Origin: Parapontixanthobacter aurantiacus
GTDB taxonomy: Bacteria > Pseudomonadota > Alphaproteobacteria > Sphingomonadales > Sphingomonadaceae
Direction of reading: 5' to 3'
DNA length: 64,000 nt
Assembly (NCBI RefSeq): GCF_009827635.1
Contig: NZ_WTYW01000002.1
Location: 405,898-469,897 of the forward strand
Shown: piece by piece, positions 26,358 to 36,146 of the stretch
How positions within the stretch are numbered: the stretch's first letter is position 1
Layout of the letters: the number at the start of each line of letters is the position of its first letter
Program-made: the position numbers and the translations under genes
Notes under the pieces: generated by a model
Databases searched by the model: none
What the model saw: only the letters and a program-made list of their open reading frames with translations
What the model was told of the DNA's origin: nothing

Positions 26358-27929
26358 TCAGTCCTTGGGAGGATCGATCGGAATCAGGGTCTCGTCGCCC
26401 TCGATATCGTCGACGACTTCCGTGATACCCTGGCCCAGATGGCTCCGGCTGCGACCATAGCCGAAGTAAATGAGGAAGCCGATCACGGTCCAGACGGGCA
26501 GGACGATCATCGCGTCGCTCGGCAGGTTCAGGAAAAGAAAGATGCAGCCTGCGATGGCGAGCGGGCCGATCACCCATAGTCCTCGGACCCGGAAGTGGCG
26601 TTCGACATCGGGTCGGCGACGGCGCAGGACCATCACGGCGATCGCGACCATGGCGAAGGCGTACAATGTCCCCGCATTGGCAATGTCAGCAAGCCGGCCG
26701 ACCGGGAAGAACGCTGCGCCGAGCGCGACGACGACGCCGGTAAAGATGGTTACGACATAGGGGGTCTGCCAGCGCGGGTGAACGCGGCTCAAGACTTCAG
26801 GCAGCAATCCGTCGCGGCTCATCACGAAGAAGATGCGGGTCTGCGCGAAAAGCAGCACGAGGATGACGGAGGGGAGCGCGACGAAGGCTGCGAAGCCGAG
26901 GAAATTGCCGACTCCCGACCAGCCGATCTGCCGCAGGACATGGGCCAGTGCCTCGTCCGAACAGACCAGGGCCGCCGCATATTGCGGCATCGCGCATTGC
27001 TCGGCCAGTTGCTCCGAGCCCGCCGGGAAGGGTATGCCGCCCGGGCCCATGATCGGCTGCCCGCCGATCGTGCCGATCGCGCCTGCTGCGACGAGGATGT
27101 AGAACACCGTGCAGAAGAGCAGCGAGCCGACCAGCCCGAACGGTACGTTGCGCTGAGGGTTCTTGGTTTCCTCCGCTGCGGTCGAAACCGCGTCGAACCC
27201 GACATAAGCGAAGAAGATCGTTGCCGCCGCACCCATTGCGCCAACGCCGCTGCCCCAGCCGCCGAACACCCCGGCAGGCAGAAACGGGTTGAAGTTGGCG
27301 ACATCGGCCTCGGGCAAGGTCAACACGATGAAGATCGAGAGCGCGCTCACCTTGATGACAACGAGAACTGCGTTGACCTTGGCGCTCTCGCTCGTTCCGA
27401 TAACAAGCAGGAAAGTGACGAGCAACGCGATGACCAGCGCGGGAAGGTTGATGAAACCACCCGCCGCTCCGCCGAGGGCCAGCGGGCCGGCGGACAGCCA
27501 CGGGGGAAGGTAGATGCCGAGTGTCTCGTTCAGGATCGAACCGACGAAATAGCCGGACCAGCCCACCGACACGGCACTGGCGGCGATCGCATATTCGAGG
27601 ACGAGTGCCCAGCCGACCGTCCAGGCGAGAAATTCACCCATCGTCGCATAGGTATAGGTGTAGGCCGAGCCGGAAACAGGAATGGTCGCGGCGATCTCGG
27701 CATAGCAGAGCGCGGCGAAGATGCAGATGACTCCGGCGATCGCAAAGGCAAGCATGAGGCCCGGGCCCGCTTTTTGCGCGCCCGCCGCCGTCAGGACGAA
27801 AATGCCGGTTCCAATGATGCAGCCGATCCCGAACAGCATCAGTTGAAAGCCGCTCAGGGTCCGTTTCAGCGATTTGTTTTCGGCAGTGGCAAGTATCGCG
27901 TCGAGCGATTTGATGCGGTCCGTGATCAA
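26358..27929 (-). CDS. APC-superfamily amino acid permease
   Basis: A 523-residue inner-membrane amino acid transporter with about 12-14 helices, of the cationic amino acid transporter (YfnA/CAT) type. The start of helix 1, LMLFGIGCIIGTGIFVLTAAGA, is the substrate/ion site, and the helix 6 motif FFAYVGFDAVSTAAEETKNPQRNVP is diagnostic. Residues about 290-330 form an unusually long loop containing two Cys (EQCAMPQYAAALVCSDEALAH). The substrate is unknown. It stands alone between Smr and katG. Confidence 0.9.
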   Translation of the reverse strand: MITDRIKSLDAILATAENKSLKRTLSGFQLMLFGIGCIIGTGIFVLTAAGAQKAGPGLMLAFAIAGVICIFAALCYAEIAATIPVSGSAYTYTYATMGEFLAWTVGWALVLEYAIAASAVSVGWSGYFVGSILNETLGIYLPPWLSAGPLALGGAAGGFINLPALVIALLVTFLLVIGTSESAKVNAVLVVIKVSALSIFIVLTLPEADVANFNPFLPAGVFGGWGSGVGAMGAAATIFFAYVGFDAVSTAAEETKNPQRNVPFGLVGSLLFCTVFYILVAAGAIGTIGGQPIMGPGGIPFPAGSEQLAEQCAMPQYAAALVCSDEALAHVLRQIGWSGVGNFLGFAAFVALPSVILVLLFAQTRIFFVMSRDGLLPEVLSRVHPRWQTPYVVTIFTGVVVALGAAFFPVGRLADIANAGTLYAFAMVAIAVMVLRRRRPDVERHFRVRGLWVIGPLAIAGCIFLFLNLPSDAMIVLPVWTVIGFLIYFGYGRSRSHLGQGITEVVDDIEGDETLIPIDPPKD

Positions 27930-28226
27930 GGCGGGTAGCTCCAGCGAACCCCGCTACGGGACCTACCCGTCCGGTATGTTCGCCGCTCCAATACACCGAG
28001 GCGAGGCAGCCGAAAATCCCAAATCTGATGGCAATGCTCTTGTTGTCGTAATTATCTTGCGGGGAGGCCCGCAGAAGTTCCGCTGGTGGCATTAGCTTTC
28101 GTCATTTTGAGGCATTTCGAACTCCGCGCGGCAACAGACAGACCCGATCCATTCAGGCACATGCCATGAGAAAGGCCCCCGGCATTGCTGCCGAGGGCCT
28201 TCCCTGCGCCCGAAGCTAAACCCGGA
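27930..28226. other. intergenic region between APC permease and katG
   Basis: This 297-base gap contains the katG terminator at 28171-28203 and presumably the permease promoter near 27935-28090. There is no gene-like open frame with a ribosome site, and no other structure I can support. Confidence 0.4.
28171..28203 (-). terminator. intrinsic terminator of katG
   Basis: On the minus strand AAGGCCCTCGGC pairs with GCCGGGGGCCTT around a short loop, followed by TTTC. It lies 24 bases beyond the katG stop. The stem is symmetrical enough to act in both directions. Confidence 0.8.
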
Positions 28227-30434
28227 TCAGGAATGATATTTCGCGTATTTCAGATCGAACCTGTCGGCTTCCATGACCTTGGTCCAGGCGGCGACGAAGT
28301 CCTTCACGAACTTTTCCTCGTTGCCGTTCTCGCCATAAATTTCCGCCACCGAGCGAAGCTGCGAGTTGGAGCCGAAGACCAGATCCGTGCGGGTCGCCGT
28401 CCAACGTTCCGACTTGTCCTTGCGATTGCGACCGACGAATTCCTCGTCCCCGCTTTCGTCGACCACTTCCCAGAAGGTGTTCATGTCGAGCAGGTTGGTG
28501 AAGAAGTCGTTGGACAGGACACCCGGACGATCGGTGAAGATGCCGTGCTTGGAATTGCCGCTATTCGCGCCGAGAACACGCATCCCGCCGACGAGAACCG
28601 TCATTTCCGGGATCGACAGACCGAGCAGGTGCGAGCGATCGACCAGCAGGTCTTCGGTCTTCACAGATGCCTTGGTCTTCAGGAAGTTGCGGAAACCATC
28701 GGCAAACGGCTCGAGCGGTTCCCAGCTTTCCGCGTCGAAATCCTCGCGCTTCGCGTCGCCGCGGCCAGTCGAAACCGGAACTTCGATGTCGAAGCCCCCG
28801 TCCTTCGCCGCTTTCTCCACCGCCGCCGCACCGGCAAGCACGATCGCATCGGCCATCGACAGATCGTCGCGCAAGCTGTCCAGCTTGTCGAGCACCTGCG
28901 ACAATTCCTCGCTGTCGTTGACCGCCCAGTTCTTCAGTTCGTCGAAGCGGATATGCGCGCCGTTCGCGCCGCCGCGGTGATCGGACTTGCGATAGGTCGA
29001 TGCCGAAGCCCATGCCGCCTTGACCAGCTGCGAAACCGACAGGCCGCTATCGAGGACCTTGGCCTTGAAGTCGGAAACCGTGCTGTCCGATGCTTCCTTT
29101 CCGGCGGGGATCGGATCCTGCCAGATCAGGTCCTCGCTCGGCACTTCAGGTCCGAGATAACGAACCTTGGGTCCCATGTCGCGATGGGTCAGCTTGAACC
29201 ATGCGCGTGCGAAGGCATCGTCCAGCGCTGCCTGATCGTCGCGGAAACGCTCCGAAATCTTGCGATATTCCGGGTCGCGCTTCAGCGCCATGTCAGCCGT
29301 CGTCATGATCGTCGGCACCTTCTTCGACGGATCACGCGCATCTGGTGCCATGTCGGCTTCTTCCGGATCGATCGGCGTCCACTGCTTCGCACCGGCAGGG
29401 CTTTCCGTCAGTTCGTATTCGTATTTGAACAGTAGGCGGAAATAGTCGTTGCCCCACTGCGTCGGGTTGGGCGTCCACGGACCCTCAATGCCCGAGGTGG
29501 TGATGTGACCCTTGTCGATCTGATCGGCATCGGTTGCCCAGCCGAAGCCCATGTGCTGCATGGCTTCGCTTTCCGGCGCGCCCGACAGCGTGTCGACCGG
29601 AGCCGCACCGTGGCATTTGCCGAACGCATGACCGCCGGCGGTCAGTGCGACGGTCTCCTCGTCGTTCATGGCCATGCGAGCGAATGTCTCGCGCATATCG
29701 CGGGCCATGCCTTCCGCATCGTGCGGGTTGCCGCCCGGTCCTTCCGGATTGACGTAGATGAGGCCCATCTGAATTGCGGCGAGGGGGTTTTCGAGCGCCT
29801 TGCCTTCGTCGGGGATGATGCGGGTATCGACACCCTGATCGACCCAGAGTTCTTCCGAACCCCAATAGACATCCGTTTCAGGTTCGAAGACGTCCTTGCG
29901 ACCGCCGCCGAAGCCGAAGACCGGTCCGCCCATCGATTCGATGGCGACGTTGCCGGTCAGGACGAACAGGTCGGCCCAGCTGATATGCTTGCCGTATTTC
30001 TGCTTGATTGGCCAGAGAAGGCGGCGCGCCTTGTCGAGATTGCCGTTATCCGGCCAGGAGTTGAGCGGGGCGAACCGCTGCTGGCCGCTGGACGCACCGC
30101 CGCGTCCGTCGCCCGTGCGATAGGTTCCTGCAGCATGCCAGGCCATGCGAATGAAGAAGGGGCCGTAATGGCCGTAATCCGCCGGCCACCATTCCTGGCT
30201 GTCGGTCATGAGCGCCTTCAAGTCTTCCTTCAACGCGTTGTAATCGAGGAGGTTGAAGGCCTCGCAGTAATCGTAGTCCTCACCCATCGGATCGGGCGTG
30301 GTTCCGCCTTGCGTGAGAATGTGCAAATCGAGAGCATCGGGCCACCAGTCCTTGTTGGTCCGGCCCAGCAGAGCGCGAACGCCCCCATCGGGGCTGAAGG
30401 GGCAACCGCTGATATCGCCAGTTTTCGCATCCAT
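28227..30434 (-). CDS. katG: catalase-peroxidase
   Basis: A 735-residue haem catalase-peroxidase destroying hydrogen peroxide. Distal residues Arg96, Trp99 and His100 (RMAWHAAG), Tyr227 ([11 protein letters not shown]) and Met254 (RMAMND) give the Met-Tyr-Trp cross-link typical of the family. The proximal haem ligand is His269 ([10 protein letters not shown]), and the duplicated C-terminal half is intact. The start is ATG 30434 with AGGAG nine bases upstream. It sits beside ahpF and ahpC on the same strand, giving a peroxide-defence cluster, but an ahpF terminator separates the transcripts. No oxyR gene is in the window. Confidence 0.97.
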   Translation of the reverse strand: MDAKTGDISGCPFSPDGGVRALLGRTNKDWWPDALDLHILTQGGTTPDPMGEDYDYCEAFNLLDYNALKEDLKALMTDSQEWWPADYGHYGPFFIRMAWHAAGTYRTGDGRGGASSGQQRFAPLNSWPDNGNLDKARRLLWPIKQKYGKHISWADLFVLTGNVAIESMGGPVFGFGGGRKDVFEPETDVYWGSEELWVDQGVDTRIIPDEGKALENPLAAIQMGLIYVNPEGPGGNPHDAEGMARDMRETFARMAMNDEETVALTAGGHAFGKCHGAAPVDTLSGAPESEAMQHMGFGWATDADQIDKGHITTSGIEGPWTPNPTQWGNDYFRLLFKYEYELTESPAGAKQWTPIDPEEADMAPDARDPSKKVPTIMTTADMALKRDPEYRKISERFRDDQAALDDAFARAWFKLTHRDMGPKVRYLGPEVPSEDLIWQDPIPAGKEASDSTVSDFKAKVLDSGLSVSQLVKAAWASASTYRKSDHRGGANGAHIRFDELKNWAVNDSEELSQVLDKLDSLRDDLSMADAIVLAGAAAVEKAAKDGGFDIEVPVSTGRGDAKREDFDAESWEPLEPFADGFRNFLKTKASVKTEDLLVDRSHLLGLSIPEMTVLVGGMRVLGANSGNSKHGIFTDRPGVLSNDFFTNLLDMNTFWEVVDESGDEEFVGRNRKDKSERWTATRTDLVFGSNSQLRSVAEIYGENGNEEKFVKDFVAAWTKVMEADRFDLKYAKYHS

Positions 30435-30511
30435 TATCGTGTTCTCCTGTTCGGGGGGACTCGGGAACGGTCCTTTGATGGAAGACAAGGTGAACCAAGG
30501 CGACTAATTCG

Positions 30512-30534
30512 TCCAATCGATTAATTGCGTTGGA
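30512..30534. promoter_or_regulatory. dyad TCCAA-N13-TTGGA upstream of katG
   Basis: A 23-bp inverted repeat centred about 90 bases upstream of the katG start. The position and size are compatible with an operator for a dimeric regulator such as a LysR-type protein, but it does not clearly match the enterobacterial OxyR consensus. Regulation is inference. Confidence 0.3.
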
Positions 30535-30578
30535 TTGATAGGCTGTGGCGATTGCACGGCGGAACGCGGCGGGCATAC

Positions 30579-30620
30579 GAAAAACGCCGCCGAACCGGGT
30601 CATCTCGGTTCGACGGCGTT
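30579..30620 (-). terminator. intrinsic terminator of ahpF
   Basis: On the minus strand AACGCCGTCGAACC pairs with GGTTCGGCGGCGTT (one mismatch, 12-base loop), followed by TTTTT. It lies about 25 bases after the ahpF stop and separates ahpF from katG. Confidence 0.88.
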
Positions 30621-30644
30621 CGATCAGCGTTTGAGAAAAGGCAA

Positions 30645-32234
30645 TCAGGCGGCCTGAGCAATGTCCTCAGCCGCTTCCGTCCGAATGAGGTAATCGAAAG
30701 CCGATAGCGCCGCCTTCGAACCCTCGCCCATCGCCGTCACGATCTGCTTGTACGGGACAGTCGTCGCATCGCCTGCCGCGAAAATGCCAGGCAGATTGGT
30801 CGCTGCATGATCGTCGATGATGATCTCGCCATATTGCGACAATTCGAGACCGCTATCCTTCAGCCATTCCGTATTGGGCACGAGCCCAATCTGTACGAAC
30901 ACGCCTTCGAGATCGAGGTGACGCTGTTCGCCGCTCTTCCGGTCCTCGTAATCCAAACCGGTCACGCGCGAGCCGTCGCCGGTGACGGCAGTGGTCTGGG
31001 CCGACTTCAGAATCTCGACATTGCCGAGCGATTGCAGCTTGGCTTGAAGAACCTCGTCCGCGCGCAGCTTGTCCTCGAATTCGATGAGCGTCACGTGCCC
31101 GACGATATTGGCGAGGTCGATTGCGGCTTCGACGCCGGAATTACCGCCGCCCACGACCGCGATGCGCTTGCCTTTGAACAGCGGACCGTCACAATGCGGA
31201 CAATAGGCGACGCCCTTGTTGCGATATTCGTCCTCGCCCGGAACGCCGAGCGGACGCCAGCGCGCACCGGTAGACAAGATAAGCGAACGGGCCGACAGGG
31301 TCGCTCCGTTTTCCAGTTCGATCCGGTGAAGGCCGCCTGCTTCCTTGGCAGGAAGCAACTTCGATCCCTTGGCGAGGTTCATCAGATCGACTTCGTTTTC
31401 CCTGACCTGTTCGCCGAGTGTGGAAGTGAGTTTCGGTCCCTCGGTATAGACGGTTCCCGGCAGGTTCTCGATGCCGAGCGTGTCGTTCAGCTGTCCGCCG
31501 AACCGCTCTGCAGCGATGCCAGTGCGAAAGCCCTTGCGCGCGGTATAGACGGATGCGGCGACACCGGCCGGGCCCCCACCTACGACGAGCACTTCGAAAG
31601 GCTCCTTCGCCGACAGTTTCTCGGCCGCCTTGGCATCGGCACCGCTATCGAGGCGCGAGAGGATTTCGGCGAGTTCCATCTTGCCGTTGTAGAATGGCTT
31701 GCCGTCGAGGAAGGTAGCAGGAACGGCCATGACGTCGCGGTCTTCGACTTCCTGCTGGAAGGTTCCGCCCTCGATCAAAGTCGCGGATACGCGCGGGTTT
31801 TCGAGCGCCATGAGGGTCAGCGCCTGTACGACGTCGGGGCAGTTGTGGCAGGACAGCGAGAAGTACATCTCGAAATGGAAGTCCCCATCGAGGCTGCGGA
31901 CCTGCTCAAGCTGGTCGGCATCAACCTTCGGCGGGTGACCGCCTGCCCAAAGCAAGGCAAGCACCAGAGAGGTAAATTCGTGCCCCATGGGCAGACCGGC
32001 GAAGCGCACTTCGCGCAGCGGATCGTTCGCGCGACGAATGGCGAAGCTCGGACGGCGAGCGTCGTCGCCGTCGAACCGCGCGGAAACCATGTCGTGCAGG
32101 GCGGAAATCTCTTCCAGCAACTCGCGCGTCTGGCGCGACTTGTCGCTGTCATCCAGCGAGGCGATCAGATCGACCGGTTCGCGCAGGTTTTCGAGATATT
32201 GGGACAGCTGGGCTGTCATGGTTGCATCGAGCAT
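30645..32234 (-). CDS. ahpF: alkyl hydroperoxide reductase subunit F
   Basis: A 529-residue flavoprotein that passes electrons from NADH to AhpC. The N-terminal double-thioredoxin domain carries Cys129/Cys132 (SCHNCPD), and the FAD/NAD domain begins near 213 ([14 protein letters not shown]) with Cys345/Cys348 (YCPHCDG). These positions are identical to E. coli AhpF. The C-terminal FAD motif is [12 protein letters not shown] 32234 has AAGGA just upstream. ahpC lies upstream on the same strand, with a terminator-like structure between them. Confidence 0.97.
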   Translation of the reverse strand: MLDATMTAQLSQYLENLREPVDLIASLDDSDKSRQTRELLEEISALHDMVSARFDGDDARRPSFAIRRANDPLREVRFAGLPMGHEFTSLVLALLWAGGHPPKVDADQLEQVRSLDGDFHFEMYFSLSCHNCPDVVQALTLMALENPRVSATLIEGGTFQQEVEDRDVMAVPATFLDGKPFYNGKMELAEILSRLDSGADAKAAEKLSAKEPFEVLVVGGGPAGVAASVYTARKGFRTGIAAERFGGQLNDTLGIENLPGTVYTEGPKLTSTLGEQVRENEVDLMNLAKGSKLLPAKEAGGLHRIELENGATLSARSLILSTGARWRPLGVPGEDEYRNKGVAYCPHCDGPLFKGKRIAVVGGGNSGVEAAIDLANIVGHVTLIEFEDKLRADEVLQAKLQSLGNVEILKSAQTTAVTGDGSRVTGLDYEDRKSGEQRHLDLEGVFVQIGLVPNTEWLKDSGLELSQYGEIIIDDHAATNLPGIFAAGDATTVPYKQIVTAMGEGSKAALSAFDYLIRTEAAEDIAQAA

Positions 32235-32284
32235 GGCGGTCCTTTGCGGGAGGGGGCGGGGGAGAGTAACTAGAAAAAAAGCGA

Positions 32285-32335
32285 AAAGGCCCGGGGGCTT
32301 GGGGGGAGGGGGAGGGTTGCCCCCGGACCTCTCGC
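32285..32335 (-). terminator. terminator-like hairpin between ahpC and ahpF, G-rich loop
   Basis: On the minus strand GGTCCGGGGGC and GCCCCCGGGCC form an 11-bp stem (one G-T pair) around a C-rich loop of about 20 bases, followed by TTTT-CGC-TTTTTTT. This has the form of an intrinsic terminator for ahpC and would reduce read-through into ahpF. The plus strand of the loop region is G-rich and matches the G-quadruplex pattern (32293-32316). Confidence 0.65.
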
Positions 32336-32373
32336 GACCCGAAGGCTCCTGTTAAGGAAGCGCGTTCGGGGAT

Positions 32374-32400
32374 CGGCCGGCACCTCAAAGGCGCCGACCG
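32374..32400 (-). other. perfect-type hairpin just downstream of ahpC
   Basis: On the minus strand CGGTCGGCGCC pairs with GGTGCCGGCCG (wobbles included) across a 5-base loop, beginning 16 bases after the ahpC stop. It has no T run, so it is more likely an mRNA-stabilising or attenuating stem than a terminator by itself. Confidence 0.5.
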
Positions 32401-32416
32401 ATGCGATCAGTTTCGC

Positions 32417-32983
32417 TTAGATCTTGCCGACGAGATCGAGCGAGGGGGCAAGCGTTTCGCTGCCTTCTTCCCAGGCCGCCGGACATACCTGACCGGGGTT
32501 CTCGCGAACATATTGAGCGGCGCGGATCTTGCGGACCAGTTCGTTCGCATTGCGACCGACGCCTTCGCAGGTCTGCTCCATGATCTGGATGACGCCGTCC
32601 GGGTCGACCACGAAGGTCGCACGATCGGCGAGACCCATGTCTTCGCGCAGCACGTCGAAATTCTTCGACAGCGTGTGCAGCTGGTCGCCGAGGAACGGGA
32701 ACTTCAGCTTGCCGATCCGCTCCGACGTGTCGTGCCATGCCTTGTGGCTGAAATGCGTGTCGGTGGAGACGCCATAAACTGCTACGCCGAGCTTCTGAAG
32801 GTGATCGTAATGTTCGCCGAGGTCTTCCAGTTCGGTCGGGCAGACGAACGTGAAGTCGGCGGGATAGAAGAAGAATACCGCCCACTTGCCCTTCACATCT
32901 TCGTCGGTAACTTCGAAGAAGTCCTTGCCTGCCTGAAATGCGGTTGCCTTGAACGGCTGGATGGTCTTGCCGATGATTCCCAT
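32417..32983 (-). CDS. ahpC: alkyl hydroperoxide reductase subunit C (2-Cys peroxiredoxin)
   Basis: A 188-residue peroxiredoxin reducing hydrogen peroxide, organic peroxides and peroxynitrite. The peroxidatic Cys48 lies in FTFVCPTE, the resolving Cys167 in GQVCPA. The N terminus [16 protein letters not shown] is typical of AhpC. The start has AGGAG upstream. AhpF, its reductase, is the next gene downstream. Two hairpins follow the gene, suggesting ahpC is made in excess over ahpF, as is common. Confidence 0.97.
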   Translation of the reverse strand: MGIIGKTIQPFKATAFQAGKDFFEVTDEDVKGKWAVFFFYPADFTFVCPTELEDLGEHYDHLQKLGVAVYGVSTDTHFSHKAWHDTSERIGKLKFPFLGDQLHTLSKNFDVLREDMGLADRATFVVDPDGVIQIMEQTCEGVGRNANELVRKIRAAQYVRENPGQVCPAAWEEGSETLAPSLDLVGKI

Positions 32984-33190
32984 GGAATGCTCCTGAATAG
33001 ATTGGGTTTGAACTCACCGACCCAGATAAGGGCTGTTGCATTGCACAAAAGCCGATTGTTGCGATTGCTTACATCGATATTTTCAATCAGGAATTTGGAA
33101 CTTTCGGAAAGCGCAACGAACTCGGCAGTTTCATGCATTTCGCGCAAGTGACCGATCTTTACGTCCAATAGCCCGACACGGACTAGTGCC

Positions 33191-33358
33191 TCAGTAAGCC
33201 TTGCTTTCCTCGCGGCGCAGTTTTCGCGCCTGCCGTTCATGGCGAATGGCCGCCTCGCGCAAGCGGATCGAAACGGCGCGATCGTCGCTGAGGCTCGCCT
33301 TCTTTCGCGCAATTTTCGCGAGTTGCTCGTAATAGATCGCGTCTTTGGGAGGTTCCAT
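33191..33358 (-). CDS. small basic hypothetical protein
   Basis: I do not recognise this 55-residue protein. It is highly charged, rich in Arg, Lys, Glu and Ala, with no Cys and no hydrophobic segment, and appears wholly helical (ARKKASLSDDRAVSIRLREA). I chose ATG 33358 over a TTG 18 bases upstream. The ribosome site is weak. Codon use resembles its neighbours, and the frame lies alone between ahpC and aroC. It may be a real small gene, but could be spurious. Confidence 0.5.
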   Translation of the reverse strand: MEPPKDAIYYEQLAKIARKKASLSDDRAVSIRLREAAIRHERQARKLRREESKAY

Positions 33359-33461
33359 CGCTCGTGCTTTTTGCAAGACTCGCCGGCTCGCTCAAATATA
33401 TGAGCGGCCTCGATGATGGATCAAGGAGTGACGACGCCCACCTGTTCCCGATCGGCAATGC

Positions 33462-34550
33462 CTAGCCGCATTGCGCCCGGTGCAGCAGTTTGTGATCCGC
33501 CAGGACCAGCGCCATCATGGCTTCGACGACCGGCGTTCCGCGGATGCCGACGCATGGATCGTGCCGCCCCTTCGTGCGCACCTTGGTCGCCGCACCGTCG
33601 CGCGTGATGCTGTCGACCGGCGTGAGGATCGAACTGGTTGGCTTGAAGGCGACCCGGCAGACGATCGGCTGTCCGGTGGAAATACCGCCCGCGATACCGC
33701 CTGCATGGTTGGCCGCGAAAGCCGGACCTGCATCCTGCGTACCGGGTTGCATGGGATCGGCATTCTCTTCGCCCGACAGGCGCGCTGCGGCGAAGCCGTC
33801 TCCGATCTCGACGCCTTTCACCGCGTTGATGCCCATCATCGCGGCGGCAAGTTCCGCGTCGAGCTTCGCATAGACCGGCGCGCCCCAGCCTGCGGGAACG
33901 CCGCTTGCGACGCACTCCACGACCGCGCCCAGCGATGAGCCGTCCTTGCGCGCCTTGTCCACGAGACCCTCCCACCGGCTGGCGGCGGCGGGGTCCGGAC
34001 AGAAGAACGGATTGTCGCCGATCGTGGAGAGATCCATCGCCTCGCGGTCGATCGCATCACCGCCCAGTTCGCAGACATAGGCAGCAAGCGTCACCTCTGG
34101 AATGATGAGCCGCGCGATGGCGCCCGCCGCCACTCTTGCGGCGGTTTCCCGCGCACTCGAACGTCCGCCGCCGCGGTAATCGCGAAAGCCGTATTTCGCG
34201 TCATAGGCATAGTCGGCATGGCCCGGGCGATAGGTCTGCGCAATCTCCGAATAATCTTTCGACCGCTGATCGGTATTCTCGATCATGAGCGCGATCGGTG
34301 TGCCGGTCGTACGCTGTTTCCCGCCACCGTCAGCGAACACGCCGGACATGATGCGAACGGCGTCGGCCTCCTGCCGCTGCGTCGTGTATTTCGACTGCCC
34401 GGGACGCCGCGCATCGAGAAAAGGCTGAATATCGCTTTCGTCGAGTTCGAGCCCCGGAGGGCATCCGTCCACCACCGCCCCCAGCGCCGGACCGTGGCTT
34501 TCGCCCCATGTCGTGAAGCGGAACACCCGCCCGAACGTATTGATGCTCAT
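33462..34550 (-). CDS. aroC: chorismate synthase
   Basis: A 362-residue FMN-dependent enzyme performing the last shikimate-pathway step, 5-enolpyruvylshikimate 3-phosphate to chorismate. The N terminus [20 protein letters not shown] and the central [20 protein letters not shown] are signature sequences, and [16 protein letters not shown] is near the C terminus. The start at ATG 34550 matches the family; the frame is open further upstream. It is divergent from ruvA. pheA, a user of chorismate-derived prephenate, lies at 51630. Confidence 0.97.
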   Translation of the reverse strand: MSINTFGRVFRFTTWGESHGPALGAVVDGCPPGLELDESDIQPFLDARRPGQSKYTTQRQEADAVRIMSGVFADGGGKQRTTGTPIALMIENTDQRSKDYSEIAQTYRPGHADYAYDAKYGFRDYRGGGRSSARETAARVAAGAIARLIIPEVTLAAYVCELGGDAIDREAMDLSTIGDNPFFCPDPAAASRWEGLVDKARKDGSSLGAVVECVASGVPAGWGAPVYAKLDAELAAAMMGINAVKGVEIGDGFAAARLSGEENADPMQPGTQDAGPAFAANHAGGIAGGISTGQPIVCRVAFKPTSSILTPVDSITRDGAATKVRTKGRHDPCVGIRGTPVVEAMMALVLADHKLLHRAQCG

Positions 34551-34645
34551 GCGGCGCACTTTTGCGCAACTGTGGTTCGCTGTCCATAACGACTGGACCA
34601 AGAGGTTCTTTAGCGGCAAGAACAAAGCATGGCCGGGACGTTCGA

Positions 34646-35251
34646 ATGATCGCAAAATTGAAAGGTGTGCTCGACGATGCCGGGCCGGACTGGGCCGTCA
34701 TCGACGTGTCGGGCGTGGGCTATCTCGTCCATTGTTCGACCAAGACGCTCGCGGCACTGGGCGAAAAGGGGGAGGCCTGCACGCTCTACACCGACCTGCA
34801 GGTGAGCGAGAACGACATGCGCCTGCTCGGCTTCGCTGCCGCGTCGGAGCGCGACTGGTTCCGACTGCTGACGCAGGTGCAGGGCGTGGGCAGCAAGGTC
34901 GCGCTCGCGATCCTGTCCGCTCTGTCGGCTAATGAATTGCGCGATGCCTGTGCGGCGGGCGATGCGGCCAGCGTCGCGCGGGCGCAGGGGGTCGGGCCGA
35001 AACTCGCCGGACGCATCGTCAACGAATTGAAGGACAAGGCGGGCGCGCTGCCCGCTGGCGAGATCGGCGCATCGCAGAGTGTTGGGACGGCAACAGGCGG
35101 CGCGAGTTCTGCTGCGGTGTCGGCCTTGCAGAATTTGGGTTTCAAGCCCGCAATCGCCGCGCAGGCGGTCGCACGGGCGCAGGGCGAACTGGGCGAGGAA
35201 GCAAGCGAAAGCGATCTTATCCGCGTCGCGCTCAAGAAGGCAGCCGGGTGA
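34646..35251 (+). CDS. ruvA: Holliday junction branch-migration protein RuvA
   Basis: A 201-residue tetrameric protein that binds four-way DNA junctions and loads RuvB. The N-terminal OB domain ([11 protein letters not shown]...VGYLVHCS), the helix-hairpin-helix region [15 protein letters not shown] and [17 protein letters not shown], a flexible linker and the C-terminal RuvB-binding domain ([20 protein letters not shown]) are in order. The next gene starts with an overlapping GTGA. Confidence 0.97.
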   Translation: MIAKLKGVLDDAGPDWAVIDVSGVGYLVHCSTKTLAALGEKGEACTLYTDLQVSENDMRLLGFAAASERDWFRLLTQVQGVGSKVALAILSALSANELRDACAAGDAASVARAQGVGPKLAGRIVNELKDKAGALPAGEIGASQSVGTATGGASSAAVSALQNLGFKPAIAAQAVARAQGELGEEASESDLIRVALKKAAG

Positions 35252-35622
35252 AGCTGGAGCCGAAACTGCTTTGGTGGATTGTCGCGGGCTACGCGGCTCT
35301 GGTGCTAATTTGCCTTTTCTGGATGGGCGAACCGAACCAAACAGGTTTCTTCACCGTTGGAGGTCTTTTTCTATTATGGGCGCTCGCGCCGCTCGTTCCT
35401 TTCTGTTTGGGCACGCCAAACCTCCCGCTAAAGCTCCTCGGACTCGTGCTTTCGGCTTTGGCCGGGGCGGGCTTCTACATCATGCTAACATTCCTGACTC
35501 AGCCCGATGCCTTCAATCTGCTCATCTTCGTCTTCGTGCCGTTCTATCAACTTGCATTTTCGGCGATATGGCTTGTGGGGGTCTGGATCTGGTCGCGATT
35601 TTTCAAGGAGCGTAAGGCATGA
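35248..35622 (+). CDS. small integral membrane protein, unknown function
   Basis: A 124-residue hydrophobic protein with about four predicted membrane helices (near 8-26, 35-55, 60-82 and 88-115) and a basic C-terminal end (WSRFFKERKA). I do not recognise a family. GTG 35248 overlaps the ruvA stop (GTGA), and its own stop overlaps the DsrE gene (ATGA), so it is embedded in the ruvA-ruvB transcript. No functional link to recombination is evident. Confidence 0.75.
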   Translation: MKLEPKLLWWIVAGYAALVLICLFWMGEPNQTGFFTVGGLFLLWALAPLVPFCLGTPNLPLKLLGLVLSALAGAGFYIMLTFLTQPDAFNLLIFVFVPFYQLAFSAIWLVGVWIWSRFFKERKA

Positions 35623-36131
35623 AATTGATGATAATGATTGGCGGGGCGGCGCTGATTGCCGCGCCTTTGAGCGCGCAGGATACGGGCGTGCGTTATGGCC
35701 CGGTATTCGAGGATTTCGGCCCGCATCTGAGCGTCGAGGGTATCGGCGACGTTCCTGCCGATACGGAGTTCGCGCACAGCTTCGACGTGGCGCGCAAAGC
35801 GCCGGACGGACAGCGCAATAGCGGCTTCGAAAGCGCGGCGCGATTCATGAATATGCATGCCGCGCACGGGGTCGATCCCGAGAACATGCGGCTCGCCGTC
35901 GTCGTGCATGGCAGCGCGGTGAAGGATTTGCTCGATGGCGAGGACAATGCCTCCGCCGCGATGGTGCGCGAAATGCTCGATGCAGGCGTCCGCTTCATCG
36001 TTTGCGGGCAAAGCGCCGTCGGGCAGGGCATCGCTCAGGAAGACCTGATCCCGGGCGTCGAGATGGCGCTGTCGGCGATGACGGCTCACGCGCTGCTGCA
36101 ACAACGCGGCTATACGTTGAACCCGTTCTAG
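35619..36131 (+). CDS. DsrE/DsrF-like periplasmic protein
   Basis: A 170-residue protein with an N-terminal signal peptide (residues 1-20, ending LSAQ) and a DsrE-like domain (about 60-165), seen in MRLAVVVHGSAVKDLL and VRFIVCGQSAVGQGI. The Cys in FIVCGQS is at the place where DsrE-type sulfur-relay proteins have their active Cys. Secreted DsrE-like proteins are common in Bacteroidetes and Proteobacteria, but their role is unproven. It lies between the small membrane protein and ruvB, within the same transcript. Confidence 0.8.
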   Translation: MKLMIMIGGAALIAAPLSAQDTGVRYGPVFEDFGPHLSVEGIGDVPADTEFAHSFDVARKAPDGQRNSGFESAARFMNMHAAHGVDPENMRLAVVVHGSAVKDLLDGEDNASAAMVREMLDAGVRFIVCGQSAVGQGIAQEDLIPGVEMALSAMTAHALLQQRGYTLNPF

Positions 36132-36146
36132 GCGCGCTTGCAATTA

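Noticed and set aside
28185..29435. Open frame of about 416 codons opposite katG
   Set aside because: It is a shadow of katG, whose active-site residues are all present on the minus strand.
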